A DNA stretch of 57,527 bases from Caldilineales bacterium. Its GTDB lineage: Bacteria > Chloroflexota > Anaerolineae > JAAEKA01. This document shows, one piece after another, positions 33,946-42,601 of the stretch. A program made the position numbers and the translations under genes. The notes under the pieces were generated by a model that searched no databases, was not told where the DNA came from, and saw nothing but the letters and a program-made list of their open reading frames with translations. The stretch is taken from contig JANWYQ010000114.1 in assembly GCA_025055015.1 (NCBI GenBank), positions 1 through 57,527 on the forward strand, written 5' to 3'. The stretch's first letter is position 1, and each line of letters starts with the position of its first letter.

Positions 33946-36162
33946 ATGACCACGCCCCTTCCCCCTGACGCCCCGACGCCGACCATCCCGGCTCGGCAGC
34001 CTATCCCCTCCGCCGCGTCCCGGCCCAGAGAGGAGCCGTGGCGCGTCGGCCTGGCCGGCCTGGCCGCAGCCCTGGCAGCCGCCGCTTTCGTGCAGGTGCT
34101 GGTGGCCCAGGAGACGGCCCTCACCCGAGGCCTGTGGGCGGCCGGCATGGCGGCGCTGATCGCCGCGCAGGTCCGGCGGCCGGCCCGCGCAGACCTAGCC
34201 GCATGGCCGCTGCTGCTCATCTTGGCGGCCGCGGCCTGGATGCGCCTCTTCCGCCTGGGCGAGGTCCCCGACCAGTTCCACGGGGACATGGCGTCCTGGG
34301 GCCTGGCCGCGCGCGAGTACCTGGACGGCGTCCGGCAGAACCTCTTCACCACCCTGTGGGCTGACATCCCGGCGCTGGTGTTCTGGCAGACCAGCCTGGC
34401 CATGCGCGCGTTCGGTGACAACCTATACGGCCTCTCGATGCACTCCGCCATCCACGGCGTGCTGTCGGTGCTGGGCACCTACCTGTTGGCCAACGAGCTG
34501 TTCGACCGCCGGGTGGGGCTGCTGTCCGCCGGCCTGTTGGCCCTCAGCTATGCGCACATCCACTTCAGCCGGGTGGCCGGGTCCATCGCGCCCCTCACCA
34601 CCGCTGCCTTCACCTTCTACTTCCTGGCCCGTGGGCTGCGCACCGGCAGCCGGCTTTGCTTGGTGCTCTCCGGGCTGGCGCTGGGGGTGGGGTTGCAGGA
34701 CTACTTCAACGTGCGCATCGTGCCGCTGCTGGTCCTCCTCTTCCTGGGATGGACGGCGTGGCGGCAGCCCGACCTGTGGCGGCTGCGGCGGAAGGACCTG
34801 GCGTGGCTGGGCCTAGGCTTCTTCGTGGCCATCGCGCCCTTTCTGGGCTTTGCCCTGCGCTCGCCGGCCCAGCTCATGGGCCGGGGCAGCGTGGTGACCC
34901 TGTTCAACCCCACGGTGATGGCGCACCTGCAGGCCAAGTACGGCGTGGACACTGCAGCAGCCGTCTGGCTGGAGAACCTGAAGCGCACGCTGCTGATGTT
35001 CAGCGTGTACGGCGACACCAGCGGCCACTCGCCCCTGGGGAACGTGCCGTTGGTGGACCCCGCCACGGCAGCCCTGTTGTTGCTGGGCGTGGCCATGGCC
35101 CTGCGCTGGATCGGCCAGCCCCGCTTTGCCCTGCTGGTGGCATGGCTGGGCGGCGTGATGCTGCTGGGCGGCGTGGTCACCAACGATCCCCCCTTCTGGC
35201 CGCACCTAACCATCCTGCTGATCCCCGTGGCTATCCTGGCGGCTACGGCGGTGGACCGCATCTGGCAGGCGGTGGCCGACGCCTTCGGCGAGACGGGCGA
35301 CCACATCGCGGCCACCCTGATCGTCGGCGGGCTGATCTACCTGGGCATCCAGAACTTCGCCTTCTACGTGGAGCAGACGCGCAACACCGCCACCCCGTTG
35401 GTGCACTTCGCGCGCTACGTGGCCCAGGCCGACCCGCGCTACCGGATCCTGCTGGTGCCGGAGCCCTGGCGTGCGGAGGACCGGGAGATCGCGTTCATGA
35501 GCCGCGGTCGCCAGGTCTTGGAGATCACAGCGGAGGAGCTGCTGGCCGTGGACCCCACGGCCCTGCAGGGTGCCATCGTGGCGCTCACCCCCAACTACGC
35601 TGACCTGTTGCCGGCGCTTCGGCTGCGCCTGCCATCAGCCCAGCTGCGCGAGCACCGCACCGGCGCCGGTGAGCCGGCCTTCAGCACGCTGACGGTGGAG
35701 CAGGAGAAGGCCCTGGGGACGGCCGAGCCGCTGCCGGAGGGCGCCTATCGCTTCTTCGGCAACACCGCCTCGACGGTCTGGGAGGTGGACGTGGACACGG
35801 TGACGGTGGAGGGCGGCAAGCTCACCGTGCGCATTTCCCCGGTGTTCGGCTACGGCGCGGTCTACGACTACGTGCGGCTGGTGGCGGAGGACGGCCGCGA
35901 GGTGCGGGTGGAGGCGGAGAGCGCGGCCACCCAGGGCGACCCGCAGTACGCCGACCGGGAGGGGATGGACGGCCACTGGTGGCTGCAGCGCTTCGAGCCC
36001 TTCAGCGGCGGCGCCGGGCTGGTGGCGCAGCCGCGCGAGCGCGTCCCCCCGCTGACCACGGAGATCGCCGCGGCAGATGGGCGCTACCGGTTGTTGATCG
36101 GCTCCTTCACGGGCGACCCGGCCAACGGTGTGTTCGCCCTGGAGGTGCAAATTGTGAGGTGA
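33946..36162 (+). CDS. GT39-like polytopic glycosyltransferase, second of the tandem pair
   Basis: 738 residues. Paralogue of the preceding protein: DQFHGDMASWGLAAREYLDG, HIHFSRVAGSIAPLTTAAF, NLKRTLLMFSVYGDTSG and VTNDPPFWPHLTILLIP all have counterparts there. About eleven spans, then a soluble C-terminal part; residues about 590-738 form a beta-rich domain (VWEVDVDTVTVEGGKLTVRI, and GMDGHWWLQRFEPFSG) not present in the first copy. Begins 16 bases after it. Likely acts in surface or protein glycosylation; donor and acceptor unknown. Confidence 0.87.
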   Translation: MTTPLPPDAPTPTIPARQPIPSAASRPREEPWRVGLAGLAAALAAAAFVQVLVAQETALTRGLWAAGMAALIAAQVRRPARADLAAWPLLLILAAAAWMRLFRLGEVPDQFHGDMASWGLAAREYLDGVRQNLFTTLWADIPALVFWQTSLAMRAFGDNLYGLSMHSAIHGVLSVLGTYLLANELFDRRVGLLSAGLLALSYAHIHFSRVAGSIAPLTTAAFTFYFLARGLRTGSRLCLVLSGLALGVGLQDYFNVRIVPLLVLLFLGWTAWRQPDLWRLRRKDLAWLGLGFFVAIAPFLGFALRSPAQLMGRGSVVTLFNPTVMAHLQAKYGVDTAAAVWLENLKRTLLMFSVYGDTSGHSPLGNVPLVDPATAALLLLGVAMALRWIGQPRFALLVAWLGGVMLLGGVVTNDPPFWPHLTILLIPVAILAATAVDRIWQAVADAFGETGDHIAATLIVGGLIYLGIQNFAFYVEQTRNTATPLVHFARYVAQADPRYRILLVPEPWRAEDREIAFMSRGRQVLEITAEELLAVDPTALQGAIVALTPNYADLLPALRLRLPSAQLREHRTGAGEPAFSTLTVEQEKALGTAEPLPEGAYRFFGNTASTVWEVDVDTVTVEGGKLTVRISPVFGYGAVYDYVRLVAEDGREVRVEAESAATQGDPQYADREGMDGHWWLQRFEPFSGGAGLVAQPRERVPPLTTEIAAADGRYRLLIGSFTGDPANGVFALEVQIVR

Positions 36163-36216
36163 CGGGCGAGGCGCACGACAGGATCAAGCCGTAGGCGGCG
36201 ACGCCACGAGGGGATC

Positions 36217-36585
36217 TCAGGCCTTGCGCTGGGGCTCCGCCTGTTCGTCGGCGTCGAAGGTCTCGGTCACTGCGGCCAGGTCGTTGCGCATCGGCTTGGC
36301 GAAGGGGATGCCGATGCGATAGGCGGCCGAGGAAAGGGAGTGGGCGGTCACCGGGCCGGCCAACAGCAGGAAGAAGATCAACACGATCCCCTTGCCCGCG
36401 CCCTTGGGCAACACCAGGATAGCCGCCACCAACAGCAGCACGGCGCCGAAGACGCCGATCTTGCCGGTGGCGTGCAGCCGGGTGTAGACGTCCGGCATGC
36501 GCAGCACGCCCAGGATCCCCAACGCCGAGAAGGTGGTTCCGACCACGACGGCCAGGGCGGCCAGCAGCTGAAAAACGCTCTCCAT
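36217..36585 (-). CDS. mrpG: Mrp antiporter subunit G
   Basis: 122 residues, three spans. GILGVLRMPDVYTRLHATGK is the diagnostic MrpG motif. Part of the Na+(or other cation)/H+ antiporter of the membrane that uses proton motive force to expel cations. Last gene of the operon, 24 bases after mrpF, with GGAG before the ATG. Its C-terminal tail is polar and charged. Confidence 0.95.
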   Translation of the reverse strand: MESVFQLLAALAVVVGTTFSALGILGVLRMPDVYTRLHATGKIGVFGAVLLLVAAILVLPKGAGKGIVLIFFLLLAGPVTAHSLSSAAYRIGIPFAKPMRNDLAAVTETFDADEQAEPQRKA

Positions 36586-36609
36586 GTCCGACGCTCCAGG
36601 GTAGTCGGG

Positions 36610-36888
36610 TCAGAACATCTGCTCGTCCGCGATGTACTTGGCCAGCGCAACGGTGGCGACGAAGCCCAGGGCAGCCAGGCCCAAGGCCACGTCCAGGTAG
36701 AGGCTGTTGCGGTTGAGGACGGCCAACAGCACCAGCACGGCGATGGTGAGGGTGGTGGTGATGTCGGCGCCCAACAAGCGGTCCACGATGTTCTCGCCTC
36801 GCCACAGACGGCGCAGCGCCACCACCATCAACACCATGTGGATGACCAGCGAGGCGACCAACACGATGTTCAACACCGATGCCAGCAT
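36610..36888 (-). CDS. mrpF: Mrp antiporter subunit F
   Basis: 92 residues, three spans. RLLGADITTTLTIAVLVLLA is the conserved MrpF core with the functional aspartate. Start chosen at 36888 (MLASVLNIV) with GGAGG nine bases upstream; the reading frame stays open further upstream without homology. 26 bases after mrpE. Confidence 0.94.
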   Translation of the reverse strand: MLASVLNIVLVASLVIHMVLMVVALRRLWRGENIVDRLLGADITTTLTIAVLVLLAVLNRNSLYLDVALGLAALGFVATVALAKYIADEQMF

Positions 36889-36914
36889 GACAAATCCTCC
36901 GCACAAAGGTCGGC

Positions 36915-37397
36915 TCAGGGCTCCGACGCGATCTCCATCAGCAGGTCGCGGCGCCTGGCCTGCATCTCGAAGTACACCTCGTCGGGCACGGTGACGTCCA
37001 GGGTGTGGGTGTACATGGCGCCGTGGTCGCCGATCTCCATCACCATGGCGCCGGGGGACAGGGTGATGGCGTGGGCGCTGAGGGCGGTAGCCATCTCCGA
37101 CTCGGTGCCGGAGGGAATGGCGATAATGGCCGGGTGGATAGGCAGCTTGGGGTCCAGGGTCAGCCGCGCCACCTGCAGGCCGCCCTCGAGGACGTCCTTG
37201 GCCACCACGAACACGTAGCGCACGGCAGCCCACACCGCGGCCGGCACCCGCTGCGGCTCGATGCGGTAGGGCGCCGGGTGCACCAGGGCGGTGATCCCGC
37301 CCGCGATCAGCAGCCCCAGCACCACGTTCCGCAGCTCGAAGTTGGCAGAGAGGGCGAGGTAGACCAGCCAGAGGACCAGAACCATCCACGGTTGCAT
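36915..37397 (-). CDS. mrpE: Mrp antiporter subunit E
   Basis: 160 residues: two N-terminal spans and a soluble C-terminal domain. PSGTESEMATALSAHAITLS and MYTHTLDV are typical of MrpE (the usual form is ...H.LDV). Needed for assembly of the antiporter complex. GGAG precedes the ATG; 31 bases after mrpD. Confidence 0.94.
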   Translation of the reverse strand: MQPWMVLVLWLVYLALSANFELRNVVLGLLIAGGITALVHPAPYRIEPQRVPAAVWAAVRYVFVVAKDVLEGGLQVARLTLDPKLPIHPAIIAIPSGTESEMATALSAHAITLSPGAMVMEIGDHGAMYTHTLDVTVPDEVYFEMQARRRDLLMEIASEP

Positions 37398-37428
37398 AGG
37401 GAACTCCTCAGACCCGGCCCCGGAGGGC

Positions 37429-38961
37429 TCAGCTCCCGAGCACGGCGGCGATGTAGGGCGCAGGGCTGCCCAGCCACCGGCTGACCGCCATGGCCAGGTC
37501 CACCAGGGGCGTCGGCCACAGGCCCAGCGCCAGGACGGCCAGGATCAGCAGCGCCGGCGCCAGCAGCCGGTCCCCGTATGGCTTGGCCTTGATCTCGTCG
37601 GCGGCGAAGGTCTTCCCGGCGTAGGTGAAGCCTACAGGCGGCTGCCACCAGATGCGCATGAACGCGCGCGTCACGTAGATCAAGGTGAAGATGCTGGCCA
37701 CGCCCAGCAGCAGCAGAGCCCACCACTGCTCCGCCTCGACGCCGCTGCGAAAGACCGTCATCTTGCTGATGAAGCCGTTGGTGGGAGGGATGCCGGCCAG
37801 GGCCATGCCGCCGACCAGGAACAGCGCGCCGGCCGCCGGCATCGCCTTGCCCACCCCCTGCACCACGGCGAAGGCCGCCGTCTTCACCGGCGCCCGGCTG
37901 GCCACGAAGCCGGCCAGCATCAGCATAGCCGACTTGACCAGGCTGTGGTTGACGGTGAAGATCACCGCCGCGGCCAGGGCCAGGGGGGTACCCCAGCCGA
38001 TGGCCACCAGAATGAAGCCGATCTGGGCCAGGGTGGAGTAGGCCAGCATGCGCTTGGCGTTGTGGGTGCCGATGGCGCTCAGGCCGCCGTACACCACGCC
38101 CACGATGCCCAGCGCCACCAGCAAGGGAGCGATCTGAGGCCTCTGGGCCGGGAAGAGCAGCGTGGTCATGCGCAGAAAGCCGTACACGCCCAGCTTGACC
38201 ACCACCGACGAGAGCATGGCGCTAACCGCCGTGGGAGCGGCCGCGTGGAAGTCGGGCTGCCAGAAGTGGAAGGGGAAGACGGCGCTCTTGACCATGAAGG
38301 TCACCAGCAGCAAGGCCACCGCCACGCCCAGGAGCGGCTGGTCGGACGTCCCCGCCGGCGACGCTGCGATGCGCGCGGCCAGGTCGGCCATGTTGAGGGT
38401 GCCGTAGGCGACGTAGAGCGAGCCCACGGCCAGGAGGAGGGCGGCCGACGCCAGCAGGCTGATGTAGACGTACTTCAGCGCGGCCTCGGTGCCGTAGGGG
38501 TCGTCGGCGTTGGCGGTCAGGATGGCGCCTGAGAAGACCAGCACCTCGGCGAAAACGAACAGGTTGAACAGGTCGCCGGTGAGGAAGGCGCCGGTCAGGC
38601 CCACAGCCAGGGTCAGGAACAACGGGTAGAAGGTGGGATAGGCCACCACCTTCTCTCGGCTGCCCACGGCGTAGAGGATGCCGGCCAGCAGCACGCTCTG
38701 GGCCATGACCACCATGACGGCGCTCAGCAGGTCGCCCACCAAGACGATGCCGAAGGGCGCCCGCCAGCCGCCCATGGCGAGCACCAGGGGCGGGCCGCTG
38801 CGCCACACGTGGGCCAACAGCAGCGCGCTGCTGACCAGGGAGGTGGCCATGGCGCCGACGGCCCAGCCGGCCTGCCAGCGCGGCCGGGCGCTCAGCAACA
38901 GCGCCACCGGAGCCGCCGCCAGGGGGATCAACACGGGGAGCAAGACAAGGGAGGGGGGCAT
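37429..38961 (-). CDS. mrpD: Mrp antiporter subunit D
   Basis: 510 residues, about fourteen spans; homologous to the NuoL/M/N proton channels of complex I. LFNLFVFAEVLVFSGA has the conserved membrane glutamate, and VKSAVFPFHFWQPDFHAAAP the conserved lysine and His loop. No clear Shine-Dalgarno sequence precedes its ATG, and a 211-base gap with repeats separates it from mrpC, both unusual for this operon. Confidence 0.96.
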   Translation of the reverse strand: MPPSLVLLPVLIPLAAAPVALLLSARPRWQAGWAVGAMATSLVSSALLLAHVWRSGPPLVLAMGGWRAPFGIVLVGDLLSAVMVVMAQSVLLAGILYAVGSREKVVAYPTFYPLFLTLAVGLTGAFLTGDLFNLFVFAEVLVFSGAILTANADDPYGTEAALKYVYISLLASAALLLAVGSLYVAYGTLNMADLAARIAASPAGTSDQPLLGVAVALLLVTFMVKSAVFPFHFWQPDFHAAAPTAVSAMLSSVVVKLGVYGFLRMTTLLFPAQRPQIAPLLVALGIVGVVYGGLSAIGTHNAKRMLAYSTLAQIGFILVAIGWGTPLALAAAVIFTVNHSLVKSAMLMLAGFVASRAPVKTAAFAVVQGVGKAMPAAGALFLVGGMALAGIPPTNGFISKMTVFRSGVEAEQWWALLLLGVASIFTLIYVTRAFMRIWWQPPVGFTYAGKTFAADEIKAKPYGDRLLAPALLILAVLALGLWPTPLVDLAMAVSRWLGSPAPYIAAVLGS

Positions 38962-39062
38962 GGAGGGTGGATCAGACGTCGTAGCTTGCAGCCCGTAGCT
39001 GTTGACAGGGAGCGGTGAAGGGCCATGATCGGTAAACCGCAGCCCTGCGCGTGAGCACCTTC

Positions 39063-39097
39063 GTAGTGACGACTTCGCAGTGACGACTTCAGTCGTC
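39063..39097. repeat. Direct/inverted repeat between mrpC and mrpD
   Basis: AGTGACGACTTC occurs at 39065 and 39079, 14 bases apart. The second copy runs into GACGACT-TC-AGTCGTC (39082-39097), a perfect 7-bp hairpin. It lies in the 211-base gap between mrpC and mrpD. Confidence 0.75.
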
Positions 39098-39172
39098 CCA
39101 TCGGTGTCGAGAGAGCAAAGTCGCTGCTACAAGGGGAGGGGCCATTTTGAAGACAAGCATCTCCCGACCCGC

Positions 39173-39505
39173 TCAGTTGCGCAGGCCGGTCACCTCGTCC
39201 ATGTCGCTGGTCTCGTAGCGGGCCGAGACGATGTAGAGCATGGAGAGCAGGAAGGCGAGGCTGCCCATGCTGATGACTATGGCCGTCAGCACCAGCGCCT
39301 GGGGCAGAGGGTCGCTGCGCGGGGTGGCCAGGTCGGCGTAGGCAGGGTTGGCGCCCCGATAGGCGCCCGTGCTCAGCAGGAACAGGTTGATGGCGTTGCC
39401 CAGCAGGATCACGCCGATGGCCGAGCGGATGACGTTCCGCCGCAGCATCTGGAACACGGCGATGCCGAACAGAGAGCCGATGGCAAGAGCGGTGAGGAGT
39501 TCCAT
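39173..39505 (-). CDS. mrpC: Mrp antiporter subunit C
   Basis: 110 residues, three spans, NuoK-like: GIAVFQMLRRNVIRSAIGVI and LLGNAINLFLLSTGAYRG. Works with MrpD and MrpA in proton transfer. The ATG at 39505 has no ribosome site; a G-rich repeat abuts it directly, so translation may depend on another mechanism. Confidence 0.95.
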   Translation of the reverse strand: MELLTALAIGSLFGIAVFQMLRRNVIRSAIGVILLGNAINLFLLSTGAYRGANPAYADLATPRSDPLPQALVLTAIVISMGSLAFLLSMLYIVSARYETSDMDEVTGLRN

Positions 39506-39582
39506 GGGTTGGTGGGGTGGTGGGTTGGTAGAGTTGGTAGGGTGGTAGAGTGGTAGGTTGGTGGATTGGTAAATCGGTAGGG
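39506..39582. repeat. GGTTGGTA-type tandem repeat before mrpC
   Basis: About nine degenerate 8-base units (GGTTGGTA, GGGTGGTA, GAGTGGTA) on the plus strand, starting right at the mrpC start codon. On the G-rich strand it could form G-quadruplex-type structure. Confidence 0.85.
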
Positions 39583-39667
39583 TGCGGGTTCGGACGACGG
39601 GTCGGCGGTCCGCCGCCGCTCACCGGTTGCCGCCTATGGCGCCCCATTCACGGGTCACCAACTGCTG

Positions 39668-39716
39668 ACGCGGCTTACCGTTCACCTTTCACCGCTTACT
39701 GTTCACCGTTCACCGA
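39668..39716 (-). repeat. 8-base CGGTGAAC tandem repeat array, copy C
   Basis: About six units (CGGTGAAC, AGTAAG, CGGTGAAA, GGTGAACG) on the minus strand. The mrpA stop codon lies inside it: GGG GAT CGG TGA is the beginning of the array. Confidence 0.85.
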
Positions 39717-42601
39717 TCCCCGGGATGCCCCAGGGTGTCCAGCATGAGCGAGGCGCTGCCCAGCACGGTCAGGCCGATGGCCAGCTCAAAGAGAAACGAG
39801 GTGCTGAGGTTCATGCCGGCCGGCAAGGGCAGGCCCAACATCTTGCCGAAGTCCACGGGCGCCATGGGGCTGCCGGCGATCAGGGCTGCCACTGCGGCGT
39901 TCACGATGGCCAGCAGCAGCCCCAGGGCCAGCATGCGGTGCGACTTGAGCCAAGGCAGCCGCGCCTTCGCTTCCTCATACCCAAAGACCACGTACCAAAA
40001 GGCGACGGCTAGGCTGACGATCACCCCGGCCGTGAAGCCGTCGCCCGGTTGGTCGTGGCCGTAGAGCACGTGGGTAACGGCAACGATCATGGCCAGGGGC
40101 AACACCACCAGCGCCAGGGCGTGCACGAAGGGCGAGGTCGGCAGGCCGCCGATGCCCCGGCTGCGCAGGTGGCGGGCCAGGGTGGGGGGCGCCTCGGCCA
40201 CGTGGTCTTCGGCCGTGCGGGCGGTGTAGCGCAGCAAGGTGTAGATGCCCAGGCCGGCGATGGCGAAAACGGTGATCTCCAGCAGGGTGTCGAAGCCACG
40301 GAAGTCCACCACCACGGCGCCGACGATGTCCTTGGCACCGGTGAGCGGCTTGGCGTTGGCCTCAAAGAAGGGCGTGGGCACGCTCAGCCGAGGCCGGCTG
40401 GTCAGGGCGATCAGAGTGAGGCTTGTCACCACCACCCCTACCCCCACGGCCAGCGCTGCGTTGCGGATCAGCGCGGGGCGGCTCTGGACGAAGTTCAGCT
40501 CGTAGGCGCGCTCGCGCTGCTGCCGCGGCAGCCGCGTCAGTGCCAGCACCAGGATCACCGTGGACAGGGTGTCCACCACCACCTGCACCAGGCCCACGTC
40601 GGGCGCTGGCTCCAGCACCATCAGCAGCGCGATGCCCAGGCCGGCCGCCGCCATCACGATGACCGCTGCGAAATCGCGGCGCAGGACGATAGTGGCAGCA
40701 GCGGAGCCGACCACCATCAGCAGCGCCAAGGCCCGCAGCAAGCCGACCTCTTCGTCCACCACGGAGCCCAGGCCGGCTCGCATGGTCTCGGCCGTGATCA
40801 GCGGAACGCCGTGCAAGGAGACCGCGGCCACGATCAACAGCAGCGCGCTGGCCAACATGATGGCGAGATAGGTGCGCAGCTTGCCGCCCTGAAGCTGGGT
40901 GGCCAAGGAAGCCAGGCGGTCAATCCCTCGGAGCACGTCGTTGTAGATGTGCTGAAAGCCCCAGCGGTCGCCGGTCAGGGCCATCATGCCGCGCACGCGC
41001 GTTCGGTTGACGAAGATCAGCAGGCCAACGGCGATGGCCACCAGCGAGAGCGCCAGGGGAACGTTCAGGCCGGTCCACAGCGCCAGCGACACCTTCACCT
41101 TCTCGCCGTAGGCCGCCTGCGCGGCGTTAGCCAGGAAGTCGGCCACCACCCGCGGCCCCGGCGCCAGGCCGAGGACCAGGGAGAAGGCCGCAGGGATGGC
41201 CGGCGCCAGCCACATGCCCGTGGGCGCCTCGTGGCCGTGGACATCGGGGTCGCGCGGCCGGCCCAGGAAGGTGTCTGTCACCAGCAGCCCGGCCTGCACC
41301 AACAGCAGCGCGCCGGCCGTGACGGCCAACAGCGCCATGACGTTGCTCACCGAGGGGGGCACGTTGGGATGGGTGGTGGTGGCCAGCAGGGTCTCCTTGG
41401 CCAGGAAGCCGAACAAAGGCGGGAGGCCGGCCATGGACAGCCCGGCCACGAAAGCCACGGCGAAGGAAGCCGGCATCGCCCTCCGCAGGCCGCCCAGCCG
41501 GCGCAGATCGCGCGTGCCCGTCTCGTGGTCCACAATGCCCGCCACCAGGAAGAGCGCGCTCTTGTACAGCGCGTGGGCCAACACGCTGATCACCAACGCC
41601 TTGAAGGCGATGTCGATGTTCTGGCCGATCATGGCCATCATCACGCCCAGCTGGCTGACGGTGGAGTAGGCCAGCAGCCCCTTGAGGTCGTTCTGTTTCA
41701 GCCCCAGGTAGGCACCGATGAGCATGGTGGCCATGCCGAAGCCGGTGAGCAGTGAGAACCACAGGTCGGTGCCGCCCAAGGCCGGGTTCAGCCGCGCCAT
41801 CAGGAAGATGCCGGCCTTGACCATGGTGGCCGAGTGCAGGAAGGCGCTGGCCGGCGTGGGCGCAGTCATAGCCCGGGGCAGCCAGATGTGGGCCGGGAAC
41901 TGGGCGCTCTTGGTGAACGCACCGAAGGCGATCAACAGCAACAGCGCTGGGTAGAGCGGGCTGGCCCGCAGCGCTTCGCCGCTGGCCAGGATCGTCGCAA
42001 AGCTGGTGTCGCCGGCCACGTGGGCGACCATCAGCAGGCCGGCCAACAGCGCAATGCCGCCGCCGCCGGTGATGAACAGCGCCTGGAAGCCGCCGGCGCG
42101 CGCTTGGGGGTCCTTGGTCTTGTAGGCTACCAACAGGAAGGAGGTGATGCTGGTCCCCTCCCAGAAGATGAAGAGTGTGATCACATCCCCGGCCATCACC
42201 ACCCCCAGCATGGAGGCCATGAACAGCAGCAGGAAGGTCAGGAAGCGCGCGTGGTTGCCGTCGTCTCCCTGGAAGTAGTAGCCGCTGTACCAGACCACCA
42301 GGACGCCGATCCCCGACACGATCAGGGCGAAGAGCGCCGATAGGCCGTCCAGGTACAGACTTAGGCTCAGGCCCAGCGCCGGGATCCAGGGCACGCTCCA
42401 GCTTAGGGACTTGCCGCCGGCGATGGCCGGCTGCATCCACAGCAGAAGCACAAAGGCCGCCAACGGCGCGGCCGCCAGGCCCTGGGCCAGCGGCGTGATA
42501 GCGACTCGCCGATGGAGAGACGTCAACCAGACCGCAGCGCTCACGGCTGCCGCAGCCAACGCCAGGGCAATCGGCAGGGGAAGCAGCGCTGGAGTCATCA
42601 T
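39710..42601 (-). CDS. mrpA: Mrp antiporter subunit A with fused subunit B
   Basis: 963 residues. The N-terminal 700 are MrpA (NuoL-like): TLFIFWEGTSITSFLLVAYK, FTKSAQFPAHIWLPRAM and PTPASAFLHSATMVKAGIFL. The last 150 residues are the MnhB domain (VTHVLYGHDQPGDGFTAGVI). No separate mrpB exists in the operon, so B is fused here. The ATG at 42601 overlaps the stop codon of the Na+/Ca2+ exchanger gene by one base (TGATG). Stop codon lies in a repeat array. Confidence 0.96.
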   Translation of the reverse strand: MMTPALLPLPIALALAAAAVSAAVWLTSLHRRVAITPLAQGLAAAPLAAFVLLLWMQPAIAGGKSLSWSVPWIPALGLSLSLYLDGLSALFALIVSGIGVLVVWYSGYYFQGDDGNHARFLTFLLLFMASMLGVVMAGDVITLFIFWEGTSITSFLLVAYKTKDPQARAGGFQALFITGGGGIALLAGLLMVAHVAGDTSFATILASGEALRASPLYPALLLLIAFGAFTKSAQFPAHIWLPRAMTAPTPASAFLHSATMVKAGIFLMARLNPALGGTDLWFSLLTGFGMATMLIGAYLGLKQNDLKGLLAYSTVSQLGVMMAMIGQNIDIAFKALVISVLAHALYKSALFLVAGIVDHETGTRDLRRLGGLRRAMPASFAVAFVAGLSMAGLPPLFGFLAKETLLATTTHPNVPPSVSNVMALLAVTAGALLLVQAGLLVTDTFLGRPRDPDVHGHEAPTGMWLAPAIPAAFSLVLGLAPGPRVVADFLANAAQAAYGEKVKVSLALWTGLNVPLALSLVAIAVGLLIFVNRTRVRGMMALTGDRWGFQHIYNDVLRGIDRLASLATQLQGGKLRTYLAIMLASALLLIVAAVSLHGVPLITAETMRAGLGSVVDEEVGLLRALALLMVVGSAAATIVLRRDFAAVIVMAAAGLGIALLMVLEPAPDVGLVQVVVDTLSTVILVLALTRLPRQQRERAYELNFVQSRPALIRNAALAVGVGVVVTSLTLIALTSRPRLSVPTPFFEANAKPLTGAKDIVGAVVVDFRGFDTLLEITVFAIAGLGIYTLLRYTARTAEDHVAEAPPTLARHLRSRGIGGLPTSPFVHALALVVLPLAMIVAVTHVLYGHDQPGDGFTAGVIVSLAVAFWYVVFGYEEAKARLPWLKSHRMLALGLLLAIVNAAVAALIAGSPMAPVDFGKMLGLPLPAGMNLSTSFLFELAIGLTVLGSASLMLDTLGHPGDR

